Shown: piece by piece, positions 36,451 through 48,737 of the stretch
Numbering within the stretch: the stretch's first letter is position 1
Layout: the number at the start of each line of letters is the position of its first letter
Assembly (NCBI GenBank): GCA_008921705.1
Contig: VFFE01007041.1
Location: 154,948 to 218,947 of the forward strand
Reading direction: 5' to 3'
Source of the DNA: Burhinus oedicnemus
Taxonomy: Eukaryota; Chordata; Aves; Charadriiformes; Burhinidae
Length of the DNA stretch: 64,000 bases
The notes under the pieces: model-generated
The model's input: the letters and a program-made list of their open reading frames with translations, nothing else
Told to the model about the DNA's origin: nothing
The model's database searches: none
Position numbers and translations under genes: made by a program

Positions 36451-39400
36451 CCACAGCAGTGCCAAGTGTTCCGGGCCAAGTAGGAAGACAAGGAAGAAGA
36501 CCAAGTTTCTGTGATCAGTGGGAGAGCACCAGCAGTAGTCACAAGACCCTGGAGCCTTTTTAAATTACGTAAAAAGCTGGGGAGTTGGCTATATTATTTA
36601 TAGGACTTGGAGAGCAAGAAAGATGAGGTTCATGAACACAGAAACTTCAAGGCTGGGAATAAAGATGGGTAGTATACTGGGATTACATAGTCAAAGGCAG
36701 GGAGAAACGTGACAAAATCCAGAGGGTTGGGAAGTTGAGAGGGCGCTTAGTGTCATGGCAAAACTAAGAGACTACTTGGAGCAGAAAAAAGTGGACCTAC
36801 TTGAAAGGTTATGACTAAAGTACTTGGGAAGGTTGAGATTTTGAGGACAGGGAGGAAAGATCAGTCATTCAGGACCTTTCCTTTGGGAAGTGTTGTAGAG
36901 CATGGGACAGTGAGATCTCAGCTCAAGGACAGCAGGAATTAAAAAATGGAGCTCTGAGATGAGCCAAAGCAGCCTTAGAATTGATACCTTGTTGTGGGGT
37001 GTCAAAGGGATTCATCTGTCCATACACGGATTTTTTGCCAGAAATGACACTGCAGGGAACCACCCTGAATTATGAAAACTAACCATAACCTTTCTTCATC
37101 ATATGTCTTTCAACTGGTGGTTAATTTATAAAAGGACTTGTGTCTTATTTATATATCATTCATGATTGTACACTTTAAAGACTTTGTAAACACTCACAGA
37201 TCATTTATGAAAATGTCCTTAAATAAGGAAACTTTGATTTTATTTCTTCATTTTAGAAATTTGTCAATGAGGATGATTAAATGTCTTGCTTGTGGTCATA
37301 AAGAAAGTGTGCTAGTCTGGGACTTACCAAGGTGTTTTATTTCTCAGCTTCACACACCAAATAATGTAATTAAAGCAAATGTATAGGTCAGCAAAATAAA
37401 ATAAAAAGAGGCTGAAAATAATTGAGTGAAAAAACAGTAAACCAACCCAGGAATGTTAATAGGAAACAAATTCATTCTCACTCTCCAAAAACATACATGA
37501 AAATTAGAGGCAGGCTTATGTCACAGAATCTCAATAGAGCATAAGCGTACTTACTGAACTAGGAAGGCTTACTGCCCTGTGCTTTGTTTTAAGTAACTTT
37601 ATTCTTCTTTGGAAAATGTAAATCTTTCATCAAATCAACAGAAAAAGCAAATCTAGCTATTTTGCTTTTGAACAATTATTTTTGGTTTGGAGACCTTTAG
37701 ATTTTCCACAAATATTTTACAAAAGCTGTCCTAGGGTTTACTCAAACATAAAAAGTATAAACCTACTCTTTTTTTTTTACAGTACTGCAGTATTAATTTA
37801 TTGGTTTGTTTTATTAGCAACCTCCTTTAGAAAAAAAAATTGAGACCTGTTTTATGCACTAACAAACTTTATCTTATTTTTCTTTCCTTTCCTCATGTGA
37901 GTAAACCGCAAGTGAATTACTGTTTTACCTTCCTTTCTCAGAAAATTACTAGGAGCTAGGAGTTTTGGATCTACAAAATATAGTACCAAGCTCTAAATAG
38001 CTTAAGTATAAGAAAATGGCCATAGAAGTCAAGATTCTGAAAACTTCAGAAGTTTCTGAAGACTCTGTTCTGTCAAAAAAGCAGATAGATCGGCAGCACT
38101 TGGGGATGAGGATGAACAGTTGTATTTAATAAAAGAGCGAGACAGAAAGCCTGAGCAAGAAAGATCACTTTTTGACAAATGATAAGCTTCTGAGTTTTCA
38201 TGGACTAGCCAGATGGGGTTTTCGTATATTTTTACAGTAGTTTGGTCTTGGAGATTAGAGAACTGGAGGGTGACTGACCCTGAGAATAGTGTAGGCTGGC
38301 ATTATTAATGAAGTACTGCAATACTGCTGGAGAACAACATGCACTGTATCATTGTCTCTGCTTTTATGTCATTGTGGCTGAAAGTGTCAAGGACCCCAAA
38401 CCAAGGGAAAAAATATAAGACAGGGCTCCCTATTTGTATAGGGTGATAATACATTCTGGCCAGCTTCTCTAATGCTCTTAACTGGCATAATCCCATCAAA
38501 TTGGTTTACATCAGCTGAGATTCTGAATACACAATTTTAAGAACTGTGCTGGAAGGGATTCTGATTTTAAAGCATTAATGTGAGAAACATTGTAATTAAT
38601 ATTTAAAGCAATAGTAGGCCTTAGTTCCACAAGCAAAGCACTTAAACTACACTTTCCTTGTTGAGAATATTTGTTTTAAAAATATTTGGTTTGGATTTTA
38701 CTGGCTTCAGATCTTCTGGTGGGCTTTTGGGGGGAAAAAGAAAGGAACTGAGGGTGGATTTAATTTGTTTTCACCAGCGTTACTCAGTATATCATGGAAT
38801 ATGGAGCACCCACTGAGTGGAAAATTTTGCCAGAAAGTATCTGATATTGTACAGTCAGAGTAATTTGACATCTGTGGTTTAGCATTTTTGTGAGTCATTT
38901 ATTAAATGCATTTAAAAATATGTTTTCCTTCTAATCTACCTTACTTGTGTCATTATCTGTTCTCTGTAATGCACTCATTAGAAACGGATAAAAACAACAA
39001 CAAAAAAAGCAGAGTTCAGCACCTCTGTGTTGATCAAGAAGCAAGAGCAATGCACTCTCTGAAACACTGCTGTCTGATTAGGATGATTGCCTTAGTGATT
39101 TACTTGCAACTTTATTTGTGAAAAATGCCATAATAAAAATCTCTGAAATCCAGGGAAAGTGAGATCCCACCGAGGGACTTCTGGTCGAACGTTGTCATCA
39201 GTATTATGAACAGCAACATGATTTTCTTAGAAATTAATTATGATGACATGCAAAACAATTTAAAACAGCTGGGTAAAACAAAGAATTTGCAGAATATAAA
39301 TGACGTAAACAATATTTAAGCATGACAAAATGATATAAGTAAAAATATGAAATACTTCCTTGGGTTTCTAACATAGGGCCACCAATATTGTTATATTTAG

Positions 39401-39659
39401 CATACTAATTATATGTGTGAATTTATCTGCTAGATAAGCTATAAAATATATTTAAATTTAACTGAACATTTATTTTCAAAATGTTTTCAATTTTTTGAAT
39501 TTTTTCAATTTTTCCTTTTTTATTACAAGTCGACAATATGGACACATTACTTCAGACTACCAAAACAGGTGAAATTGGCATTTTTCATTACAACCTTCTT
39601 TTGAAAGCTAATTTACCTGGGTCAGAGTGGATTTTACCTCACCAAGTGCCCCTGTCTTC
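36451..39659. other. Non-coding sequence, nothing recognised
   Basis: 36,470-37,030 is more G- and A-rich than its surroundings, without a recognised family. The rest is AT-rich. The frames at 37,138-37,386 and 38,906-39,121 have no identifiable domain. Confidence 0.45.
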
Positions 39660-40019
39660 ACAGTAGTCTTTTATGCGTGCGTTACCTGCCCTCGGCTCCA
39701 TTAGGGCACACGTCACGTCAGCCTGGTGCGAGTGCCCACAGCCGATGACTGAAGCTGGTGTCCACCTGCCCCAACTCTTGCAATGCTGCAACCCCAACAG
39801 GGGCAGGGCAGGTCTCTCTCAGGGGGCTGGGGTGGTCTTGGCCATTTGGACCTGGTTGAAGACGGTTAGAGCTGATCGGAGCTGGTTCCCCACCTGCTCA
39901 TGTGACTGTCACTGACCATCAGGAGCTGCTGGCTGGCTCAGGAGTGCCACTGAGGGGTTTTGGCCTCACAGACTCCAGGCTGGTGGCCTGGTACTTGCTG
40001 GATGCCCAGGGTCAGGGCT
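39660..40019. other. GC-rich island, left part
   Basis: The composition shifts sharply from AT-rich to GC-rich, with several CpG near 39,675-39,750 (gcgtgcg, cacgtcacgtc, gtgcgag). An 80-codon frame (39,673-39,915, plus) is open but resembles nothing known. The island continues at 40,536-40,770 once the intervening LTR is removed. It is unidentified; an old GC-rich repeat, a retrocopy or a small CpG-bearing regulatory region are all possible. Confidence 0.45.
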
Positions 40020-40023
40020 GCCC
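40020..40023. repeat. 4-bp target-site duplication, left (gccc)
   Basis: gccc precedes the TGATGTCG start of the LTR and recurs at 40,532-40,535. Confidence 0.6.
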
Positions 40024-40531
40024 TGATGTCGAAAAGAGATAAAAACCCACAAGTCCCTAAAACAAAAAACCCATAAACATAAATAATTCAATCTTGAAGT
40101 TAGTAGTTGTTTCAGTAGGAACCCTAATGGAACAGAAAGTTAAACAGCAACCTAGTGGTAGCTGATAGGATGAAGGTAAAGCCTTTAATCACCTTAGATC
40201 ATTTTAGTACTAAAAATCACACCTCTAGGAGGAGATTTTGTATGTAAATGTAAGACCACCTTAGTGTAATGAGCCAGAAAGAAATTAGGACGTGCGCAAA
40301 TGAGGTTTAGTTACATAATTGCAAGTGACCAATCAGCTATTTTAATGTGATTTTTTTCCTTGTTATATACTTTTTTGTATGAAAGATCCCATGTATTTCC
40401 TAAGAGGTGTGCTGGTTGTGTTAGATGCCTAGCGCCCTATTCTGCAGAACTGAAATAAAGACAAATATCTCCACTCTGTGTTGATTGGTTCTTGCACACC
40501 GGGTGAAGAACGCTTATAGTTAGGGACAACA
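40024..40531 (+). mobile_element. Solo ERV LTR (508 bp) with 4-bp TSD, class I-like
   Basis: It begins TGATGTCG and ends GGGACAACA, flanked by gccc. Inside are a CCAAT box (40,329-40,333), a TATA-like ttatata (40,363-40,369) and a polyadenylation signal aataaa (40,454-40,459), giving a U5 of about 75 bases. Retroviral promoter order and spacing are normal. The 4-bp duplication suggests a class I (gammaretrovirus-like) element; this is inference. No internal retroviral sequence is present. Confidence 0.78.
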
Positions 40532-40535
40532 GCCC
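40532..40535. repeat. 4-bp target-site duplication, right (gccc)
   Basis: Matches gccc at 40,020-40,023. Confidence 0.6.
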
Positions 40536-40770
40536 CAGTGCCCCCCGGCTGCTCTGCTCCCTGGGTACACGGTGGGATGAGCCCTGGCAGCCAGACCTTG
40601 CCCTGCCTCACTCCACTGGGGAGCCCACACAACTTCTGTTCCCTGGGAAGTGTCCAGCCCACGCTGCGCCCTGATAACCCATCCCACTGTGACCATCATA
40701 TTTTTCCTGGCAAGGACCACACAGTGCTAACGGCTCCTGGCAACCCCCTCACTCACCCCCACTATGCCTA
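40536..40770. other. GC-rich island, right part
   Basis: Continuation of the island interrupted by the LTR. It is C-rich on the plus strand. Frames are open on both strands (40,538-40,771 plus; 40,429-40,662 minus) without recognisable protein similarity. Composition drops back to AT-rich by about 40,790. Confidence 0.45.
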
Positions 40771-43700
40771 AGGAAAATGGAAGTGTTCACTTTAGGACCC
40801 TCAGGGACATTGGAAATGTCAGCACACCACCAGAGAAAGGGGTCAGATACTGGGAAGATATTTATTGTTTAACAGTTTAAAATGTATCATTATTAAGACT
40901 TTTCTGTAGTAACTAGGACTATTAGGCTGTGAAAATATTAATTGCATTAACAGTGAATTCTTGGCTTTGTATATATGGTGTGTTGCTTTTGTCCATAAGA
41001 AGATTTTGATGTAACAGGGGTAACATAAAAAGACCTATGAAGATTGGGAGAAACATTTTGGCAAAAATGTGCCTTACAAAAGTTAGACTTTTTCACTATC
41101 CTTCCTTTGAGCAAAGCCCTCTTTCCAGTGTTTCATTCAGCTTCTTTGTGGAAATAGAGAATTCTATTTGTTTTCCTGGGTAACTGAAGGAAGATGAGGA
41201 AAATCTTCAAGGAAGAAGAAACTTTTTCAGAAGCTCATTTTGAGCTGAATGTTGATAGAAAGATCAATACTTTAATACTGAAGAGAAATCTGATACTTCA
41301 GATGCATGAGCAGTCATACTGAAATCACTCATAGGAGAGCTGAGGCGCAGGGAGGAAATCAGTGAACCTTCTGTATACAATGTAGAGTTACCAAGTTTGA
41401 GAAGACTGTGCAGAAATAAGAGAGTCTAGGAGAAAGGGCAAGATTGGGCTGAGTTTTGCCGGAATTGTATTTTAAAAGCAAAGCGGTCTCCAGCACAGTT
41501 TGGTAAACTTAAAAGTCATTAGTATACTTCTAAAATGTTTACCATTCTCAGGCTAGATAGGTGGTGGTGTCTGGTGGAGAATAAATTTCTATCAGCCTTC
41601 CATTTAGTTCGGTAGAAGACTTTTATCTTGAAGTTCCCAGGAAACCAGAAGAGACTTTTTTCCTATATCGTTCTGCTTTCTAATGAAAATTGTCTACTGC
41701 ACTTCTACTGTAGTAAAATGTACAAGAAAATCACATGTATAACTGTAATTTATTTTCTTCATAAGTTTGCTTACCTGTTTTTCTCTTTTACCTTACAAGA
41801 CCCTTTCTCACTGAACAGAACATTAGCAGTTCCATTTATTTCAGAGAATGGGATACTACATACATGGATAAAGGTTTTACAAATGAGTCATTCTTTTATC
41901 ATTACCACAAATGACTCAGAGTCCATGATTCACTGGAGTAGGAAGTACAAATTTCATGACCTAAAGTTGTTTTACTTTATCTTCTCAAACCTTAGTGTTC
42001 TGGATGAATGAGAATAGACAAGGGCATGAACATTTTTAGTTAACATATGCACGGCATCAAAATATGTCCAGGAGGATATTGCTGCTACCTAAACCTTTTC
42101 CTTAGTACCTTCTGAAGTGCTCGACCTCACAGAAAGGTTATATATTCATTGAATTTTATTGCCAAGTATAAGCTTTAACATACTGTCCTGACATTTTGTC
42201 GTATGAGTTGATATAGACACATTGCTGCTCACAAAGTAGCAGTTACGTTTCACATATTTTTCTGCTAAAAAAGAAAACAGTATTCAGCTTGACAAGATTT
42301 CTCATTAAAAGTTTAAAAAATTAGAAATACTTGTTACTAATTAGATAATTAGGAAGCAGATTAGAAACCTCTAAAGAGAAATGCACTTAAGCCTACAAGA
42401 ATGTTACAATGTATTTGTTAGAATTCATTTCTGTGGTATAATTAGCATTATGTATTACTTTCACAGTTTTGATTAAAGTGTGTAATCTGAGGTACCATTA
42501 AGTCTAACACTTTGCATCTCACTGGATTCTTCATATAACTAATTAGCACAAAGGTCGTAGTTCTCATTTTTCCAATATCAACATATCATTAAAGAAGCAC
42601 ATTGCTGATTATGTTGATACATGTGGTAGGACACCACAGAGATGAAATTTTCGATTTCCTAAAGGGTGAATACAATTGCAAATGTAGAAAAGAAAAAATC
42701 TGTGGCTTAGTACATTACCTTTTACAGTTGTGCCGATAAGAAAGAATTTTGAGAGTTATACAAAGAAAAAACCCTGCTCTGACACAAGAGTTGAAAATAA
42801 ATGTCTCTTTATGTGTCATTTATGGAGAAAAGAATTTCAGTAATCAGATATGTAGCCTACATAGCTGAAATATTACTTATTAACATTTGCAGTAACCAAC
42901 AGTAAAGTACACAGATATTGCTAAGGACAATGTCAAGTGAGAAAATAGTTTCATGGCTTTAAACAGGTGATAATACCCAAATTTGATGACAGGAAAACCC
43001 AAAAGATAGTATGAATAAAAACCTGGGATCCAGTCTTTTATCTTTGTCTCCTCTCCATCTTCCACAATTCCTATGTATCTCACCTTTCTCTTAATCTCAA
43101 CCTTTCCTGTGATTCCTAGCCTTCTGGACGTTGTGATCTCTGGTCAATTATCTCCACTATTCTGCATTCTCCCATCTTGTATTTCATTAGATTTTCTGTC
43201 TACCCACTTATGTATGTATGCAGAGTATGACTTATTTCTCTGGAACCATCTGTTTTCTCTCCAAAAGTAGTAAATGAAGGTCATTCTTAAGTAAATAGAT
43301 TCATATCTACATGGAAACAATAAAAAGAAGTTACTTCCATTTTGCATCCATTATGGACACATGATGGTAAGTTAAAAAATACCATTTTTCCTTCCTAACC
43401 CCTACTAAAGTGTTCTCATATCGTGAAGCTGGTTTGCCCAGCAGTCATTTACACAACAACCAGGTTCTTTTCTGGAGGAAATAAATTGTTTCCTCAGAAT
43501 AGACCCAAGAAGTCAATTACAGTTTAGGAGTTAAGCACTTAAATGTTTTCTAAATTTTTTAGCTTGAAATGTGGAAGACACCTTTTTCTGAAACTGTTGC
43601 TGATTTCAGCAGGAGTTAAGTCTCCTAAATACAAGTTATGCAGCCAGTAATGATTGTAGAAATGGCCATAAGGGCCATTTTCTAATAACTGTTACTGCCC

Positions 43701-46358
43701 GTTATTTGAATAATGGAAATAACGTTTACAATTTTATGCTCGTAATTAGGAAAGCTTGAAAATTAACTAATTCCCTTTTCCCAGCAAAAGGAGACATAAT
43801 AAAATTATAGAAAGCTGGAAGCTGGAAATGTCTTGGGATGGGATTAGTTTATCTTGGAGGGCCAGTCTGAGAGCAGCATTTGGAACTGATCTCCAGAGGG
43901 AGGGAAGGTATACTAATGAGCACTGAATATTTGTAAATTTGTGCATATGGCCACTGGAGTCAATGGCTGTCCATGTGTTTTACATATAACTAAGCTGTCG
44001 TGTAAGCAGACACCAGGGAGATATCCTAGATTTAGAGCTCCTCTGCTATATGGGATGTAAAGAAAACAAGCTAAACATTATTAACGAAAACAAGCTGTTC
44101 CAGCTTGTTTATGTTAGAAATTTCCATTGTGTAACAGCAGGTCCTGTTTCTGGGGTGGAGATGTCAAACAATGGAGAGAACAGTCATTTGTTTTCTCTAT
44201 GCTTTACATAGGCATTGTTTGCTTCCCTGGCCTTAGGTACCTATCTATCTCAACAGCTACTCTTTGCCTAGATTTAGAATTCCTCCTTTAATCTACAAGG
44301 AGGTAGGAAAGGCTGAGGCAAGGTAACATTTTGAAAGGAATTCCTGTCATATTACTTCCATGTTTGTTTTACTTATGTTGTATTAGGGCAGTCTCATGTC
44401 CTGAAAGGCTGAGATATTCGGGACACTTATGTTTCTTCTTAAAGAAATGCTGAGGATACTCAGTACCCTTTAGTAGACATTCATACTAGTTGTGTAATGA
44501 TTGCATATTAAAGATTATGTATATAAATTTAAATGATAAATGTATTCTGAACTCTGTTCTTTTTGACATTGACTGAATCAGTTTCAGTTCTTCTTGGCAA
44601 CTGGCTGTATGATGTTGTTTAAATGTGGTTTTCTTCCTATCCCTGTGTCCAAACCTTGTTCATCCTCACCCTCACTTGTGCTTCTGTGTGCCACAGCACC
44701 TCTTTCATCATTTCACTTACAAAAAAGATTAAACTATTCCAGGAAGTGGGAGAGTAAATGCAATTGAATGGATATTTAGGAGGCCTGGATGTGCATGAAT
44801 TGGCCCTCAGTACATAGTTTGGCCCTACGCCTCTAGTCTTTAAAGCAAATTAAATCCTGAATGGCATTTCTCCAGGAAGCATGCTTGATGGAATCCGAAT
44901 CCCAAATTTTAAACATAGGCTGAGTCTCTGAAGCAATTTTTCCCTTCATAAATGATTTTAGGAGGTGTAACCATTCTTTTCAATAAACATCTAAGGTTAC
45001 AGTGCTCTCCTAGCCCAGAGATTTAAAATGCTGGACTGACGTGAAACTAAAAATTGATGATACTGAACTGTAAGGAGTTAGTTGTGTTCATCACTGGTTA
45101 GTGATTGTGTCAGGCTTCTGTAGTTAAGACACAACCAAGCAGAATAGACAAAAAATACCAAACAAAATATGTTTCTATAATTGAGTTTGCAGTTTTAAGT
45201 CATCTTAAGGTACTTACCATGGGATTTCTAAGCAGTACATATGAGTTTAAAGGTTCTAAAAAATTTCTTAGAGAAGCAAGAGTAAAGAGTTTTTGTGGAA
45301 GTTACTATACCAGACATGCCCTGAGGTCATTTTGTCCTGGAGCTGAAGTTACTTGCTAAAGCGCTCAAAATATTTTCTGTCTTTTATGAACTTGAGTGGT
45401 GAACAAACCCTGATTTTATTTGAGTTTTCTCTATTGAATGTGTGACCTTTTAAATATGAAGGAGTTGGTTGGCCTACACTTTAGCTGAAGCTGTTTTCAG
45501 GAAACTCCTGTAATATTTTGACTGTATAATAATTTTGAATGTTTATATAGGTATAACTCATAGGCAGGAGCTCTGGACCAGAAAAAAATCATGAGTGACT
45601 TAGGAAATATTAAATATCAGAAAATAACAATTTGATAGCTAATTTCATTTAGCGAGTACATTTGAAAACAGTAGACTAAAGGTTAAATTACCATATAATT
45701 TCTTACGTAAGCAAAAAAATATTCTCTAATATTACTGACTAGTTTATAAATGTAACTTATTTTTATCTGAGACTAAAAGACTCAGATTCAGAGACAGAAA
45801 TGAAAAAAAAAATGTATATTTTCATAGTTATAAGTCCAGCATCTCAAAAGAAGTAATGAAAATAAGTTTTGTTTTCTCTGCCACCAAAAAAACCCCTTAA
45901 TGCCTATAAATGTAATTAAACAGAACAAGCAGAGGCTCCTGTTAACTCTCAAAATAGTACAATCTTCTACCAGCTGTACAGACAAACTGCTGATTTGTCT
46001 TTTCTGCCATATAAAACTGAGATAACGGCTTTGGAAAGGCTTGGGATACTCATTAGAAATCTGTCCCTTATCCCACTGATGTTGGTGGGACTGAGGTGTA
46101 GCTGAAGAGTGGAAATAGTTCACAACCCCTGAAATAATATGAGTAGGGTGTTGCCATAGATGACAGGATCAAAAACTTGGAGATGAGGGGAAGGGAGAAT
46201 GTGAAACAACCTTTTTGAGGGCAGTCAGCAGCTGCACACAGCAATGGTAGTCATAAGAAGAAAAAATGTGGTCAGTGGCATGAATTGGTAAGGATATGCG
46301 GGGTGGGAAAATGTTTGTTTTTTCGGTTGGAAGGATAAGGAAAGGGAGGGAGACAAAC
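40771..46358. other. AT-rich non-coding sequence, no gene recognised
   Basis: The longest frame is 41,628-42,011 (plus, 127 codons), with no domain, signal or family resemblance I can see. The segments at 42,300-42,620 and 43,640-43,770 are rich in TAAT cores and read like possible conserved non-coding elements. The frame at 45,788-46,123 (minus) is likewise unrecognised. Confidence 0.5.
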
Positions 46359-46708
46359 ACGGAATCACGGAATTTTCAGAGTTGGAAGGGACCTCTAGAG
46401 ATCATCTAGTCCAACTCCCCTGCTGATGCAGGAATGTCCACAGCACATTACTCAGGACTGCATCCAGGCGGGTCTTGAAAATCTCCAGAGAAGGGGACTC
46501 CACAACCTCCCTGGGCAGCCTGTGCCAGTGCTCTGTCACCCTCACCATAAAGAAGTTTGTTCTTCTGTTTGAATGGAACTTCCTGTGTTCCAACTTGTGC
46601 CCGTTGCCCCTCGTCCTGTCACTGGGAACCACTGAAAAGAGTCTGCCTCCATCCTCCTTCAACCCACCCTTCAGATACTTCTAAGCAAGGATAAGGTCTC
46701 CCCTCAGC
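46359..46708 (-). mobile_element. Antisense CR1 LINE 3' fragment
   Basis: The plus strand starts with the complement of a CR1 3' tail (acggaatcacggaattttca), then ggaagggacctctagagatc, and continues antisense through the C-terminal RT region. The minus-strand frame 46,402-46,662 reads [20 protein letters not shown] and [15 protein letters not shown] sequence. CR1 similarity ends about 46,708. The part from 46,536 onward is repeated after the assembly gap. Confidence 0.9.
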
Positions 46709-46942
46709 CTCCACATATAAGTGGGAATTAGAGAGCCAAGAGCACCTTCTCTGGCAAAACAAGCATTTTGATGGAACCTACTCTCTTTACCTGAAGCCAC
46801 AGTACTTTGGTAAGTACTAACAAAGGCCTTCGAGGACTAGAAGTAATACACCCCAGTTTCCATAGCACAACTTCTCCCTTCTGACTGCTCCACTTACTGA
46901 GAAATAATACTGGCTTATCTTGATATTAATGTTAGGCTTTTC
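46536..46942. repeat. 407-bp duplicate, left copy (abuts assembly gap)
   Basis: This segment, half CR1 and half unique flank, reappears at 46,963-47,369 with the same length. Over the first 75 or so bases I count six substitutions; over the remaining 330 or so I see none. The copy ends exactly at the N run, which suggests an assembly artefact rather than a biological duplication. Confidence 0.92.
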
Positions 46943-46962
46943 NNNNNNNNNNNNNNNNNNNN
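46943..46962. other. Assembly gap (20 N)
   Basis: Twenty consecutive N between two near-identical copies of the same 407-bp segment. The open frames crossing it (46,817-47,089 minus and 46,920-47,111 plus) are meaningless. Confidence 0.99.
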
Positions 46963-47369
46963 TCACCCTCACCGTAAAGAAGTTTTTTCTTATGTTTGAA
47001 TGGAACTTCCTATGTTCCAGCTTGTGCCTGTTGCCCCTCGTCCTGTCACTGGGAACCACTGAAAAGAGTCTGCCTCCATCCTCCTTCAACCCACCCTTCA
47101 GATACTTCTAAGCAAGGATAAGGTCTCCCCTCAGCCTCCACATATAAGTGGGAATTAGAGAGCCAAGAGCACCTTCTCTGGCAAAACAAGCATTTTGATG
47201 GAACCTACTCTCTTTACCTGAAGCCACAGTACTTTGGTAAGTACTAACAAAGGCCTTCGAGGACTAGAAGTAATACACCCCAGTTTCCATAGCACAACTT
47301 CTCCCTTCTGACTGCTCCACTTACTGAGAAATAATACTGGCTTATCTTGATATTAATGTTAGGCTTTTC
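46963..47369. repeat. 407-bp duplicate, right copy
   Basis: It starts at the base after the gap. It repeats the antisense CR1 C-terminal piece (46,963-47,135) and then the same unique flank, and continues into non-duplicated sequence at 47,370. Confidence 0.92.
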
Positions 47370-48102
47370 GGTCTGTATGTCCATGAAATAAATACCTTAA
47401 AATGGTTTTAAATCTCTGCTGACCAATTTACAAAATGATGACTGAAACACGCAACATGTCTTTGGGGTTTTTTTGTTTTTCCTGTTACAATTTTTACAGA
47501 AAACCAGTGTGAATTTACCCATTCTGCAGGTTCTTAAGCTGGTATTCTGCTTTTCACTTCAGTTCCTTAAAAGAAACAACTGTTTCCAAAGTTGTGAGCC
47601 ACAGGATATCTGAAGAATTACAGACCTTGGCGCTTCATCTCAGAGCTATATGAAATTGATTTAGAGTGCAATTAAAGTGAGCTTAGTAAAATATCTGACT
47701 CAGTATCACATGTTATAGGCACAGACTCATACAAGTGGAAATTATGGTTTTTTAACCTGTTAGAGGTTATTGAAAAATTAATAAATGATAGATGTTACCC
47801 TAACTGATGTAATTTATGCCTTAATTTTTTTTCTCATAATGTGGTACATAAAAGCTCATTAGAATTAAGTGCTTACTAGAAGATAAAAGGCTAAGTCTTG
47901 TCACAGATTTTTAAACTGGTTAATCAGTAGGAAAGGATTCACCATGAAAGACTGTTCCTCAGGGCTACACGATGGAATAGTGGGCTTCATAAAGGATTGG
48001 GAATTGATAAATAAGGGTCATGTAATGCTTTCAAATGAATAAAGAGAAATTGGTACTAAAATATGCTCATTTCCCTATGATGTAGTCTAAATATATTAAC
48101 TA

Positions 48103-48128
48103 AAAAAAAAAAAAGAAAAGAAAAAAAA
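48103..48128. repeat. A-rich tract
   Basis: Adenine run interrupted by two G. No retroposed body is recognised beside it. Confidence 0.8.
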
Positions 48129-48712
48129 TCCTAAAAAATTCTTAATTACTTGCAGGTACTAAAACACTGGAAAGTGTGATCACAGAATTTGAGTTAGTTT
48201 TAATTTGGATAAATGCAAAACTGGCCATCATTTTTTAAAAAGCAAGCAAGAAAGAGAAAGATATCCTTCTTAATAAACAAAACATATCTGGAATTTAATA
48301 GTTTCTATTCAGGGTGAAAGCAGCAACAGAAAATAAACATAGAAAGGTTTTGTTCAAAATATACTAAATTATTTATTTCGAAATATGTCCTCTGTGGATG
48401 CATTATCTGATCAGGCAAGAAGTTCTACTGATTTATATTTAATGCATTCTTTGAAGCTAGTAATTATTTTTATTCTTATTTTACAAACAAGAAACTGAAA
48501 TAAAGTACAATGTCAAATTCAGCTCTTAATATGTATGATAGGTGCAACGAATCACACTCTGTAGTGTTCCCTCTCCCTGACAACAGAGTTTGAGCTGAGA
48601 CAGTGAAAATTTGTGGAAATTGACCCGTCATAAGAGTCTTTCAATAATGAAGAGGGAAATATTCATCTTTCCTCTTGAGGTCCTATGAATCTAAATAAAT
48701 GAAAGAAATACA

Positions 48713-48737
48713 TGTTTTGTTTTGTTTTGTTTTATTT
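48713..48737. repeat. Pentanucleotide (TTTTG) repeat
   Basis: About four tandem ttttg units followed by a ttttatttt variant. Confidence 0.85.

Noticed and set aside
41628..42011. 127-codon plus-strand open frame
   Set aside because: AT-rich composition with phenylalanine- and leucine-rich stretches typical of chance frames; no family resemblance.
46817..47111. Open frames spanning the N gap
   Set aside because: They include undetermined residues and join two copies of a probable assembly artefact.
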